27,726 nt of DNA from a virus. A program made the position numbers and the translations under genes. The stretch lies in the IMG/VR virus record IMGVR_UViG_3300030419_001578, positions 1 through 27,726 of that record, one strand, 5' to 3'. Numbering within the stretch: the stretch's first letter is position 1; each line of letters begins with the position of its first letter. Under the pieces are notes generated by a model. The model saw nothing but the letters and a program-made list of their open reading frames with translations. It searched no databases and had not been told where the DNA came from. Below, in pieces: positions 1-8,550 of this stretch.

Positions 1-12
1 ACGTAGCTAATT

Positions 13-180
13 ATGTCACTTAACCCTGGAACATCTACAACTATTACTAGAGTTAAAGGGAACGGTGCTTCCTTAAGCGGAATCGGACAGGTTGATAAAT
101 CAATCACTAAGAATCCTGCTACTCCTCTAGAGTATGGTAGGAAGCATTTGAGCCCTGCTAACATAGGAACAGTTTCTTAA
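13..180 (+). CDS. Small protein of unknown function (55 aa), capsid-proximal
   Basis: This 55-residue ORF starts MSLNPGTSTT and ends in IGTVS. It has no membrane segment and is moderately rich in Gly, Ser, Thr and Asn. The ATG follows the probable stop of an upstream gene in the first ten bases, which by synteny would be the major capsid protein. The next small gene begins 12 bases downstream and a terminator closes the pair, so both are probably transcribed with the capsid gene. A minor virion or capsid-decoration role is possible from position only. I recognise no family. It could be a chance ORF, but the tight spacing and unbroken frame favour a real gene. Confidence 0.6.
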   Translation: MSLNPGTSTTITRVKGNGASLSGIGQVDKSITKNPATPLEYGRKHLSPANIGTVS

Positions 181-192
181 CTATTTAATATT

Positions 193-393
193 ATGGCAGC
201 TCCTTCAGCAGTTGGTGAGTATGGATCTTGCGGTGCTGGCACCGAGACCCGTATCTCTCCTTCTGATACAAGTGGATCAGGCACCCCTTCAGCGGTTGCC
301 TCCACAACTAAAAACTTAAGATTAGCATATGCAACCGTAGGTTCATCAGGTGTAACTGATACCTGCGCTGTTGTCACAGCTCAATACAACTAA
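193..393 (+). CDS. Small Gly/Ser/Thr/Val-rich protein (66 aa), possible capsid-associated protein
   Basis: The ORF gives 66 residues, beginning MAAPSAVGEYGSCG and ending VVTAQYN. It is rich in Ser, Thr, Gly, Ala and Val, with alternating polar and hydrophobic residues that suggest beta structure, and has Cys at about positions 13 and 58. It sits between the presumed capsid gene and the terminator at 400-429, where T7-like cyanophages place capsid-related genes. I infer a small decoration or minor head protein, but no family is recognised. The ORF on the opposite strand at 177-377 is a shadow. Confidence 0.65.
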   Translation: MAAPSAVGEYGSCGAGTETRISPSDTSGSGTPSAVASTTKNLRLAYATVGSSGVTDTCAVVTAQYN

Positions 394-399
394 TTTAAC

Positions 400-429
400 A
401 AGGGGGGTTCTCACGCTCCCCTTTTTTTT
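400..429 (+). terminator. Intrinsic terminator after the capsid block
   Basis: AAGGGG (400-405) pairs with CCCCTT (418-423) around a 12-base loop, and a run of T follows to 429. The hairpin plus T-tract is a textbook rho-independent terminator. T7 has its major late terminator (T-phi) at the same place, between the capsid gene and gene 11, so the position is as expected. It should reduce nozzle and core expression relative to the capsid. Confidence 0.88.
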
Positions 430-449
430 ATTCACAAATATTTATACCT

Positions 450-1088
450 ATGACTGCTACTCCCACAACAGTTGATCTCGATACAGAACTATCCGCAGTT
501 AACGCTATTCTGGGTAGTATCGGTCAATCTCCAGTATCCCTATTAGATTATGCTAACCCTGAAATATCTTTCATCTATAATCTTTTAAAAGAATCTAACA
601 TAGATGTACAGACTGAAGGTTGGACATTTAATATAGAATATCATATAAAAGAAAATGTCAATTCTAGTGACAATAAGATCATCATTGAATCTGATGTTAT
701 CAGAATAGATATGACAGATGAGTGGGATCGTACCCGTGACTTTGTACGTCGTAAAGATTCCGATGGCCTTTGGAAATTGTATGATAGAGTAAATCATACA
801 TTTGAATATCCAGATGATGATTATTTCTATGTAAACAAAGTAAGATTACTTAAGTTTGAAGATATACCAGCACCATTCCAAAGATATATAGTATACAAAG
901 CATCAGGTAGAGCTGCTGTACAGTTGGTATCAAACCAATCATTACAACAAATGTTAGGCACTTATGAAGGCCAGGCTAGAGCTACCTGCATGGAGTATGA
1001 ATGTAATCAAGGTGACCATAATTTTATGGGTTGGCCTGATGAATCTGCTTATCAATCATACAAACCTTATCGAGCATTGAGACGCTAA
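450..1088 (+). CDS. Tail tubular protein A (T7 gp11-like)
   Basis: This 212-residue protein has the typical N terminus of T7-like tail tubular protein A: an opening helix (TELSAVNAILGSIGQSPV) that in T7 gp11 is part of the adaptor ring. The mid region contains WTFNIE and the C-terminal helices carry the pattern YIVYKASGRAAVQL. T7 gp11 is 196 residues, so the length is normal. It forms the 12-fold adaptor between portal and nozzle. It is the first gene after the terminator and its stop overlaps the next start (TAATG at 1086-1090), implying coupled translation with the nozzle gene. No good Shine-Dalgarno sequence lies before the ATG, only AT-rich leader. Confidence 0.93.
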   Translation: MTATPTTVDLDTELSAVNAILGSIGQSPVSLLDYANPEISFIYNLLKESNIDVQTEGWTFNIEYHIKENVNSSDNKIIIESDVIRIDMTDEWDRTRDFVRRKDSDGLWKLYDRVNHTFEYPDDDYFYVNKVRLLKFEDIPAPFQRYIVYKASGRAAVQLVSNQSLQQMLGTYEGQARATCMEYECNQGDHNFMGWPDESAYQSYKPYRALRR

Positions 1089-4000
1089 TGGCAAGTGTAA
1101 CCCAAAAAATATCATCGTTTGTATTAGGTATGGCAACCCTTCCAGATGAAAGGAAGACTCCTGGCCAAGTTGTTGACTTAGTTAATGGTGTACCTGATGT
1201 TGTCACACAATTAGTCAAACGTCCTGGTAGTAAACTAATATCTACTATAAGTCCATCAACTGCTGCTAATACAAAATGGTTTCATATTTATACAAATTCA
1301 ACAGAACAATATATAGGTCAAGTTGGTGCAGATGGAGCTGTTAAGATCTGGAGATGTAGTGATGGTGTTGAGATACCCGTCGATTATGCTAATGTTGCAG
1401 GATCAGGCGTCGCTACTTATTTAGATAACACTGCATTATCAGATGAGAAGTCTTCAGACATTCAAGTAATAACAATCAACGAAACAACTTTCTTCGCTAA
1501 CAGACGTAAAGCTGTTATGATGAAGTCAGATGCACCATCTAAATCACCACCTAAAGTAAATGAAGCTTTCATAGAACTTGATACTATTTCTTATGGTAAG
1601 CAGTATGCTTTAGATATATATGACCCAACTGATAACTCAACAATAACTTATAACCGTGCTACATCAATTGTAGTAGATGAAAGCATTAGTTTCTCAGGAT
1701 CTAGTAATGGTGACTGTCAAGGTATGGGTAGAGAATATGTACTTGTAAATACAGGTACAGCTATTGGATCTACCTCACCTCCTAATGCAAGCTCAGGTGG
1801 TAAGACAAATCTAAGGTATGAGATGGATACCCGGTGTACACCTCAACCTACTAATGATGATGATAATGATAACTATCATGACTCATATCAACCATACGCT
1901 AAACTTCAGTTTGGTGGAGAAGGTTGGTCAACAAATGATACACATCAATATACTTCTCAAAAAGGTATAACAACTACTATTACTGTTAAGAATCATGTAC
2001 CTATAACTACCAGAGCTAACATAGCCATGGTACGTCCTGATCCTACATCCTCTAACGCTGAAGAACATGTATCAGCAGCTGGGATAATGGGTGATATTAA
2101 AGCGACACTAGATGCTATATCTGGTACTGGTATTACATGCACTATTGTAGGTAATGGTATCCATTTATACAGTAAAGATCCTTTTGGCGTAACATCTCCA
2201 GAAAGAAACTTAATGAATGTCGTTACTAGTGAAGCTAATAATATAGCAGATCTACCACGTACATGTCGACATGGATACACTGTTAGAATTGTTAACAGTG
2301 GTGAAGATATGGATGATTATTATCTTAAGTTTCAAGCTGAAGGAATTACTGCTGATATTGATAAGAGAGGTACTTATGCTCGATCTGGTACTACTGTTAC
2401 TATCACTTCTGCAGCTCATGGTATGTCAAATGGACAAGAAGTTATTTGTGACTTTACTAGTGGAGCAGCAACAGATGGATTCTATACTGTAGCCAATGCT
2501 ACTACAAATACATTCACTATTACTGACTCAGCATCAGGCACTATCTCAGCAGGAGAAACGGTCACTTTCCAACCAGCGTACTTCGGAGAAGGTGTCTGGG
2601 AAGAAGTATGCCAGCCTGGTATAGAGATAGAAATAGATAACACTACAATGCCTCTAGCACTCACTAGAGTACTTCCTGGTACATTTTCTATTAATGGTGG
2701 TGGGGCTACTTCTTACGCTAATGGTGCATTTAGATTCTCATATCCTGATTGGGGTAAACGAGATGTAGGTGATGATATAACTAACCCAGCACCATCATTT
2801 GTAAGTACTCAAGATTCTGATGGTAATTGGTCATATAGTTATATCCAAAAGATGGTATTCTTTAGGAATAGAATAGGAATCCTTAGTGGAGAAAATGTTA
2901 TCTTATCAAGAGTTAATGATTTCTACAGCTTTTGGGTTAAGACAGCTATGGCTATTTCTAACGCTGACCCTATTGATTTACAATCAAGCTCAACTTTTCC
3001 TACCAAATTACATGATGCTGTTGAATCTAATACAGGATTAGTACTGTTTAGTGCTAATGAGCAATTCCTTTTAAGTTCTGGAGCTGAAGCTTTGCTTACT
3101 CCTGAAACTGCTAAGGTGACTTATTTAGCATCTTATTCATTTAATCCAGATACTAGACCAGTCTCTTTAGGTACAACTATAGGGTTCTTAAATAGTACTG
3201 CAAGAAATGCTAGGTTCTATGAAATAGCTAATGTGTCTGCTAGAGAGCAGCCTGACGTTTTAGAACAAAGTAAAGTTGTTGGAGAATTATTTCCAACAAA
3301 TACTACTATGATTACAGAGTCTAATGAAAACGATTTGATTCTATTCGGCGTAGATAGTACATTACATACCGCTACTAATGAAGCTTGGGGTTATAAGTAT
3401 TTTATGCAAGGTGATAAACGTGTTCAATCTGCATGGTTTAGATGGACGTTACCTAATAATATTATCTATCATACAATATTAGATGATGTATATTATGCAG
3501 TATTAAATACAGGCAGTACCTATACCTTTGAAAAATTTGACATAAAATTAAAGAGTGATACAGATATTATAGGTGAAATACCTGATGAAAATAGGGTACA
3601 TTTAGATACCAAGAAAACTATTGCTTCAGGTGATATGACTTACAATACCGTTACTGATGTAACTACTTTTACTTTAGGTGCAGGGTATTATAGTTCTAGA
3701 ACTTTAACTGCTTACTGTGTACAAGCTGGTAACTCAGCCGGTAGAAGTTATGATATACCAGCAGCTAGTATCACTGGAACAGCACCAAATGAAACAGTAA
3801 CCTTACCTGGTAATTGGAAATATGAGAAACAAGAATTTGCTCATACTGCTGTTGATGCATCTGCTGAAACTATAACTTTATCCAATCATAATCTGACTAC
3901 AGCTGATGCAGTAGTTTATAAAGCCCCTACTACTACAGGCAGCTCCACTGTTGCAGGACTTTCAGACGGTACTACATATTATGCAATTGTAGTTGATTCA

Positions 4001-4492
4001 ACAACTATTAAACTAGCAACTAGTTCGGCTAATGCAACTGCTGGTACAGCTGTTAATATAACTGGAACAGGTTCAGGTACAAGTACATTACAAGTGCTTA
4101 CAGGTCTTATAATTGGCTATGAATATGAATTCGAAGTAGAACTTCCTAAAATATACATGACTAGAGCTGAGGGTGAGAAGATTAGATCTGAAACCCGTGG
4201 CTCACTTGTACTACATAGGATGAACTTTGACTTCGGTGATGTAGGAGTTATTGATGTTACTCTAAAACGTAGAGGACGTGATGATTATACATACACAGTA
4301 GAGTCACTAGAATGGGATAATGTTCAGTCAAGTACACCTAATATAGCATCAGGTTACTTACACACTATACCTGTATATGATAGAAATATAAATACAACTG
4401 TATTTTTAAAGTCAAATCACCCGTCTCCGGCAACTATTCTTTCAATGAATTGGGAAGGAGATTACTCACCAAAATACTACTCACGTGTCTAA
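1088..4492 (+). CDS. Tail tubular protein B / nozzle (T7 gp12-like), enlarged
   Basis: At 1134 residues this is clearly longer than T7 gp12 (794). The N terminus (KISSFVLGMATLPDERKTPG, then LVKRPGSKLI) and the mid region (MVFFRNRIGILSGENVILSR, then ADPIDLQSSSTF) are typical nozzle motifs of T7-like phages. The protein forms the hexameric nozzle that holds fibres and gates DNA release. Two segments look inserted into the beta-propeller framework: about residues 428-497 and 917-1003. Both are Thr/Ser/Gly-rich and share the shape 'VTITSAAHGM/ITLSNHNLT ... TFTIT/TIKLAT'. They look like the small beta modules common in phage virion proteins and probably decorate the nozzle surface. It overlaps gp11 by one base and the next gene by eight. 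Confidence 0.93.
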   Translation: MASVTQKISSFVLGMATLPDERKTPGQVVDLVNGVPDVVTQLVKRPGSKLISTISPSTAANTKWFHIYTNSTEQYIGQVGADGAVKIWRCSDGVEIPVDYANVAGSGVATYLDNTALSDEKSSDIQVITINETTFFANRRKAVMMKSDAPSKSPPKVNEAFIELDTISYGKQYALDIYDPTDNSTITYNRATSIVVDESISFSGSSNGDCQGMGREYVLVNTGTAIGSTSPPNASSGGKTNLRYEMDTRCTPQPTNDDDNDNYHDSYQPYAKLQFGGEGWSTNDTHQYTSQKGITTTITVKNHVPITTRANIAMVRPDPTSSNAEEHVSAAGIMGDIKATLDAISGTGITCTIVGNGIHLYSKDPFGVTSPERNLMNVVTSEANNIADLPRTCRHGYTVRIVNSGEDMDDYYLKFQAEGITADIDKRGTYARSGTTVTITSAAHGMSNGQEVICDFTSGAATDGFYTVANATTNTFTITDSASGTISAGETVTFQPAYFGEGVWEEVCQPGIEIEIDNTTMPLALTRVLPGTFSINGGGATSYANGAFRFSYPDWGKRDVGDDITNPAPSFVSTQDSDGNWSYSYIQKMVFFRNRIGILSGENVILSRVNDFYSFWVKTAMAISNADPIDLQSSSTFPTKLHDAVESNTGLVLFSANEQFLLSSGAEALLTPETAKVTYLASYSFNPDTRPVSLGTTIGFLNSTARNARFYEIANVSAREQPDVLEQSKVVGELFPTNTTMITESNENDLILFGVDSTLHTATNEAWGYKYFMQGDKRVQSAWFRWTLPNNIIYHTILDDVYYAVLNTGSTYTFEKFDIKLKSDTDIIGEIPDENRVHLDTKKTIASGDMTYNTVTDVTTFTLGAGYYSSRTLTAYCVQAGNSAGRSYDIPAASITGTAPNETVTLPGNWKYEKQEFAHTAVDASAETITLSNHNLTTADAVVYKAPTTTGSSTVAGLSDGTTYYAIVVDSTTIKLATSSANATAGTAVNITGTGSGTSTLQVLTGLIIGYEYEFEVELPKIYMTRAEGEKIRSETRGSLVLHRMNFDFGDVGVIDVTLKRRGRDDYTYTVESLEWDNVQSSTPNIASGYLHTIPVYDRNINTTVFLKSNHPSPATILSMNWEGDYSPKYYSRV

Positions 4493-4994
4493 GTATATTC
4501 ACCCAATTACAATGGAGGCTGCTGTTGAAGTGGCCTCTAATCTTAGAGAAGATGATTACAAAGAAGTGTTCGAAGGTCATGGACATTTTCCACTCTACCA
4601 TCTTCCTTTGGCTGCTTTCAATGGAGACACAGTTTGGTTTGAAGTGCCTAACGGCAAGACTGCCGGTATGGCGGGAGTGCAGGATGGTGGACAAATTTGG
4701 ATGTTATGTACCCCAGCTATCCATGAATACCCACTCACCTTTGCACGTGAAGCTAAACGATTTATAGAAAGCAGAGAAGAAGAACTCCTTTGGAACATAG
4801 TAGATAAACGGAATACCGCTCATCTAAAACTTCTAAAGTTTCTGGGATTTAAGTTCTTACGGGAACTTGAACATGGTCCCAACAAATTAACCTTTATAGA
4901 ATTTTGCCGTGTGCGATCCAGTATCAGCCGGAATGTTCGCAGTGCAAGCAGCGGGACAAATCGGACAACATCAAGCTCAAAAGGAAGGAGCTAA
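4485..4994 (+). CDS. Internal virion protein, T7 gp13-like (GNAT-like DUF2833)
   Basis: The protein has 169 residues if it starts at GTG 4485, which overlaps the nozzle stop; an ATG at 4512 (MEAAVEVASNL) is an alternative. The pattern AFNGDTVWFEV ... HEYPLTFAREAKRFI ... LLKFLGFKFL matches the acetyltransferase-like fold of the gp13/DUF2833 family, which in podoviruses sits just before gp14. Enzyme activity is not established in this family; gp13 is needed for core assembly in T7. The last 28 or so residues are Arg/Ser-rich and read in another frame through the start of the gp14 gene (86-base overlap), so the family domain ends near FIEFCRV and the tail is probably a poorly constrained extension. 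Confidence 0.82.
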   Translation: MSKYIHPITMEAAVEVASNLREDDYKEVFEGHGHFPLYHLPLAAFNGDTVWFEVPNGKTAGMAGVQDGGQIWMLCTPAIHEYPLTFAREAKRFIESREEELLWNIVDKRNTAHLKLLKFLGFKFLRELEHGPNKLTFIEFCRVRSSISRNVRSASSGTNRTTSSSKGRS

Positions 4995-5748
4995 AACTCG
5001 AAATAGAGCAAGGCTTAGGCAGTTTGATTATGAGAATCAAGACTACCTTAATGAAGTAAAATTAAAGAATGCTGTCTGGAAGAACGATGTTGCTGCTTCT
5101 GAAGTAGAAGAGGAGCAAGTCTTCCAAGCAATGGTAGATCAATGGAATGTACAAGATCAGCAATTAGACGAAATGTTTGCTGATTATGATTTCAAATTAC
5201 AAGAATCTATCATTAAAATGTATGAGGATGATTATGCAGGTACTCAGACAGGTGCTACAGCAGCACGTTTAGCTGGAAAGAGTGCTAAAGAGAAAGGCTT
5301 TGCAATGGCTAAAGCTACAAATGAAATGATAATGGCTCAGGAAGACACAGATCTTAAGAAAGAAGCGTATCGAACAGATGCTGTGGCTAAAATGAATAAG
5401 TTATGGGAATCAGTAAGGCACCCGCCTATGCCTGGTCATACTCCTGTACCTCCTGAAATGGAAGCTGGACCTTCGACTGCTTCTCTTGTATTAAATTTAG
5501 CTAGTAGTGCAGCTATGTCTTATGGATTTAGTAAGATGACAGCACCTAAAGATACAGGTATGAAAAAACTTCCTGGTGCTGGGGATTCAGGTAACCCCAT
5601 ACCACAAGATATCAATATAGAAGCCGGTGGTGCTACATATTGGGATACTGATATGCCAACATCTGGTGGTGTACAGATTTCCCCAGGAGATTACCAGAAC
5701 CCTAATTATGATGTATTAGGCGCAAACCTTTATCCTGGAGTTGATTAA
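4909..5748 (+). CDS. Internal virion protein, T7 gp14-like
   Basis: This 279-residue protein starts at GTG (MCDPVSAGMFAVQAAGQI). MC- and MCDP-type N termini followed by an Ala/Gly-rich hydrophobic helix are characteristic of gp14-like core proteins. The next 170 residues are charged and helical (coiled-coil-like), and a second hydrophobic Ala/Ser/Leu stretch (STASLVLNLASSAAMSYGF) lies at about residues 189-207. In T7, gp14 leaves the capsid first and forms the outer-membrane part of the ejection channel. It overlaps gp13 by 86 bases and ends three bases before the gp15-like gene. Confidence 0.85.
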   Translation: MCDPVSAGMFAVQAAGQIGQHQAQKEGAKTRNRARLRQFDYENQDYLNEVKLKNAVWKNDVAASEVEEEQVFQAMVDQWNVQDQQLDEMFADYDFKLQESIIKMYEDDYAGTQTGATAARLAGKSAKEKGFAMAKATNEMIMAQEDTDLKKEAYRTDAVAKMNKLWESVRHPPMPGHTPVPPEMEAGPSTASLVLNLASSAAMSYGFSKMTAPKDTGMKKLPGAGDSGNPIPQDINIEAGGATYWDTDMPTSGGVQISPGDYQNPNYDVLGANLYPGVD

Positions 5749-5751
5749 ATT

Positions 5752-8547
5752 ATGACATATAGAGAAAATATTAACGGCCTTCTAGCCCGTCAAAGAACTA
5801 ACCTTGGACAACGAAGGAAGAATACTGCTGATTTAATCAATTTCCAAAAGGAGCAACAAAAAGAATTAGAAGATAATATTGGTAAAGCCACTGATTTATT
5901 AGTTGGTGATCCTGCCAGAGCTTTTGGATCTGGTCTATCAGGCCAAGGTTTTCAAACTGAAGGGGAAGGTATTTTCCCTACTTTATATGGTGAACATGTA
6001 AAAAGAAAACGCGAAGAAGGAGCTGAAGCTGCTGATAAAGATCGAGCAGAAAGGCTCGAACATATGGTTAAACATTTTGAGCGTTTAAGAGAAACAGATA
6101 CTGCTCATCATTCTGTAAAAAGAAAGATGCTCCTGAATGGTGCATACTATGATGATGCTGATAGATTTACAAAATTATCTCCACATGCTCAAGTAGGTTA
6201 TGCTCAACAGAAATTAAATTTATATAAGGAGAGCTTTGCAGATAAGTTAAATCATTGGATGGCTCGTAATCAACAAGAATATAATTTTAATAATAATATA
6301 GTTACACCTGAAAGTATACATAATAATCACCAATACCCCCTTCTAATTAAGGAACATTTACTTAATAAAGGTATTGAGGAGATTTCTAAACAGAATGGTA
6401 TAGATGGATTCAGTGATGATATGTTAACCTTAGCAGGTATAAACGATTTCACTGATCCAGATACTGGTAATATTACTCAAGGTGTTCATAATAAAACAAA
6501 AGCCGATATAATGGCTAAGTATCGTAAGAATTATAATGTTGAAGCTAGCGCTAAATTAAGGATAGAACATTTCAATGAATTAATGTCTGATCCTACAGCA
6601 CCTGGAAGTATAAATAGATTCTTAGTTAAAGTTGGTACTACAGTTGATGAGAACAATCAATTATTAAGTTGGTCAGGTGGTTGGAGAGAACTACAAAATC
6701 TACTTATAGATATGTATGCTGCTGGGAAAATTCAAGAAAAAGAAATCAGAGCAATGTTCCAACAGGAGATACCTGGTAGACCTGGTAAAACTTATGCCGA
6801 GGAGTACCCTGGAAGGTTAGGAGATATTATACGTAAATCTAAAGAAAAAGCAGAAGCTAATATAAATGCTGATCTTAAAGCATCTGATAATGCGGCTCAG
6901 AGAGTCGAGATTGAGTTTAAACAAAAGATGGAGCCTGGGGGTGAGTTAGATCAATGGGTAAAAGAATATGGAAAATTACCACAAAGTGTCATTGACTACT
7001 ATCAAAAGAGATGGGAAGATGCTGGCGGTAGAAATGATGGTCAGACACCAACTTTTTTAACCAATGTTGTAACTAGAGAAGAACAAGATCAACAGGCAAT
7101 AATTGATAACGTTAAAGATCTGCTAGCACCTGGTAATCGTGGTTATATAACTGCATACGATGTTAGGAATGCTACAGCTGACACAATGGCAACGATAAAA
7201 CAGTTGCCTGGTTATAATTCAAATACCAATAATGCTATTAATAGTGGTGAACAGTTTAGAAAATATGGTGTCGATCAAGGTTTTGAAAGTGTATTAGAAA
7301 GAGGTTTAACTTCATTTTTAAAGCTTGATGCAGACGAACCAAAACCTTGGAATTGGGATGATTTATATACAAATTTAGAGAACGAGTACTTCACTACTTA
7401 TAGAAATTTATTAGATGCTGGTAAACTTAGCCCTGCAGCAGCACATACAGCGGCATTACAAGATGTTCAACGTAGAATGGGTTTACGTCCAGGGCCTGAT
7501 GGTAACCTGGTAAGTAGAGCAGATGCAGAAAAGTTTGTTAGAAAGCCAAATAATGCTCCAGATTTAGAAGAACTAAAACGATCAAATCAATATCAAGCTA
7601 GACGTATAGATGCTGGTAAAAACTTAATCGATAAGATTATGAAGGCAAGAGGTGAAGGACCATTACCTGATCTTAATGTACTTCTACCTGGTGCTGGGGT
7701 TGAATCAAAAGATTGGCAAGATGCTGCATTATTTGCTGATACTAAAGGTAGAAAAGGTAAGATATCTGATTACTATTCTAGCCTAGCTAGATTATTCCCA
7801 CAATTTACAGTAGAAGATTTAGTTAATTGGCAGTTACAAGCTGGAGGTCATGAAGGATTATATAGCAGTTCATTTAACGAGGCTTTAAAAGTAGAAGGAT
7901 TAGAAGAATTACATAGAATTATTGGTTATAAACCTACTCCTGCTACTACAATACAAGGTAAGGTACAAGCAATAGATGCTTCTACTATGCTTAGACACGC
8001 TTCTCTAAGAGCTGAACTGAACCTTGAGCAACCTGTTAGAGCACCTGATGACCCAACATTAATAGCTGATAAAGAAAGGCTTAGTGGTTTAATATCTACA
8101 GAACAGCAAGAAGCTGATGTAGAGAAGTATGGCCATTCTGGTATACCTCCTAATCCAGACGATTATAAAAATAATAGAGGTAGATGGAAACCAGGTGGGC
8201 AAGCTAAGTATAATGCTGAACTACAGAAATATGAAAAGTATAAATTAGAGTATGAATTAGATAATCCCCCTGAATTAGGACAAGGTGATCCTAGCTCTGT
8301 CTGGGAAACTAAAATAATTTATAAAGGTACTTCTGTACGAAATCAGAAGCCAGTAACTGTTTATAGAAGATTAGGTGATAAAGAGTGGTCAGAAGAAATA
8401 CCAGAAGGTTATGTACCACCTGCTGAAGATGTCTCTTATCTACAATCTCATTTTTATAGATACGATTCACCTATACTCGCACCTTACTTAGTAGATTATT
8501 CAGTCGCTTTATTCAATGAAAAAGTATTAAACGCTACGGCGGTATAA
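5752..8547 (+). CDS. Internal core protein, T7 gp15-like
   Basis: A 931-residue, highly charged, mainly helical protein without membrane segments sits in the position of T7 gene 15 (747 residues). It is rich in Lys, Glu, Asp, Asn and Gln, with several Gly/Pro breaks. By synteny it forms the periplasmic part of the DNA-ejection conduit with gp16 (established for T7, inferred here). The N terminus MTYRENINGLLARQRTN is followed by a long heptad-like segment to about residue 45. The call rests on length, position and composition rather than a diagnostic motif. The stop is three bases before the next ATG. Confidence 0.8.
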   Translation: MTYRENINGLLARQRTNLGQRRKNTADLINFQKEQQKELEDNIGKATDLLVGDPARAFGSGLSGQGFQTEGEGIFPTLYGEHVKRKREEGAEAADKDRAERLEHMVKHFERLRETDTAHHSVKRKMLLNGAYYDDADRFTKLSPHAQVGYAQQKLNLYKESFADKLNHWMARNQQEYNFNNNIVTPESIHNNHQYPLLIKEHLLNKGIEEISKQNGIDGFSDDMLTLAGINDFTDPDTGNITQGVHNKTKADIMAKYRKNYNVEASAKLRIEHFNELMSDPTAPGSINRFLVKVGTTVDENNQLLSWSGGWRELQNLLIDMYAAGKIQEKEIRAMFQQEIPGRPGKTYAEEYPGRLGDIIRKSKEKAEANINADLKASDNAAQRVEIEFKQKMEPGGELDQWVKEYGKLPQSVIDYYQKRWEDAGGRNDGQTPTFLTNVVTREEQDQQAIIDNVKDLLAPGNRGYITAYDVRNATADTMATIKQLPGYNSNTNNAINSGEQFRKYGVDQGFESVLERGLTSFLKLDADEPKPWNWDDLYTNLENEYFTTYRNLLDAGKLSPAAAHTAALQDVQRRMGLRPGPDGNLVSRADAEKFVRKPNNAPDLEELKRSNQYQARRIDAGKNLIDKIMKARGEGPLPDLNVLLPGAGVESKDWQDAALFADTKGRKGKISDYYSSLARLFPQFTVEDLVNWQLQAGGHEGLYSSSFNEALKVEGLEELHRIIGYKPTPATTIQGKVQAIDASTMLRHASLRAELNLEQPVRAPDDPTLIADKERLSGLISTEQQEADVEKYGHSGIPPNPDDYKNNRGRWKPGGQAKYNAELQKYEKYKLEYELDNPPELGQGDPSSVWETKIIYKGTSVRNQKPVTVYRRLGDKEWSEEIPEGYVPPAEDVSYLQSHFYRYDSPILAPYLVDYSVALFNEKVLNATAV

Positions 8548-8550
8548 GAT

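Noticed and set aside
1-10. End of an upstream gene, probably the major capsid protein
   Set aside because: Only a few bases are present, with possible stops at 4-6 and 8-10 in different frames; the frame cannot be decided, so no feature is listed.
4450-4767. 105-residue ORF overlapping the gp13-like gene
   Set aside because: It is an alternative frame of a recognised family gene, without protein-like composition.
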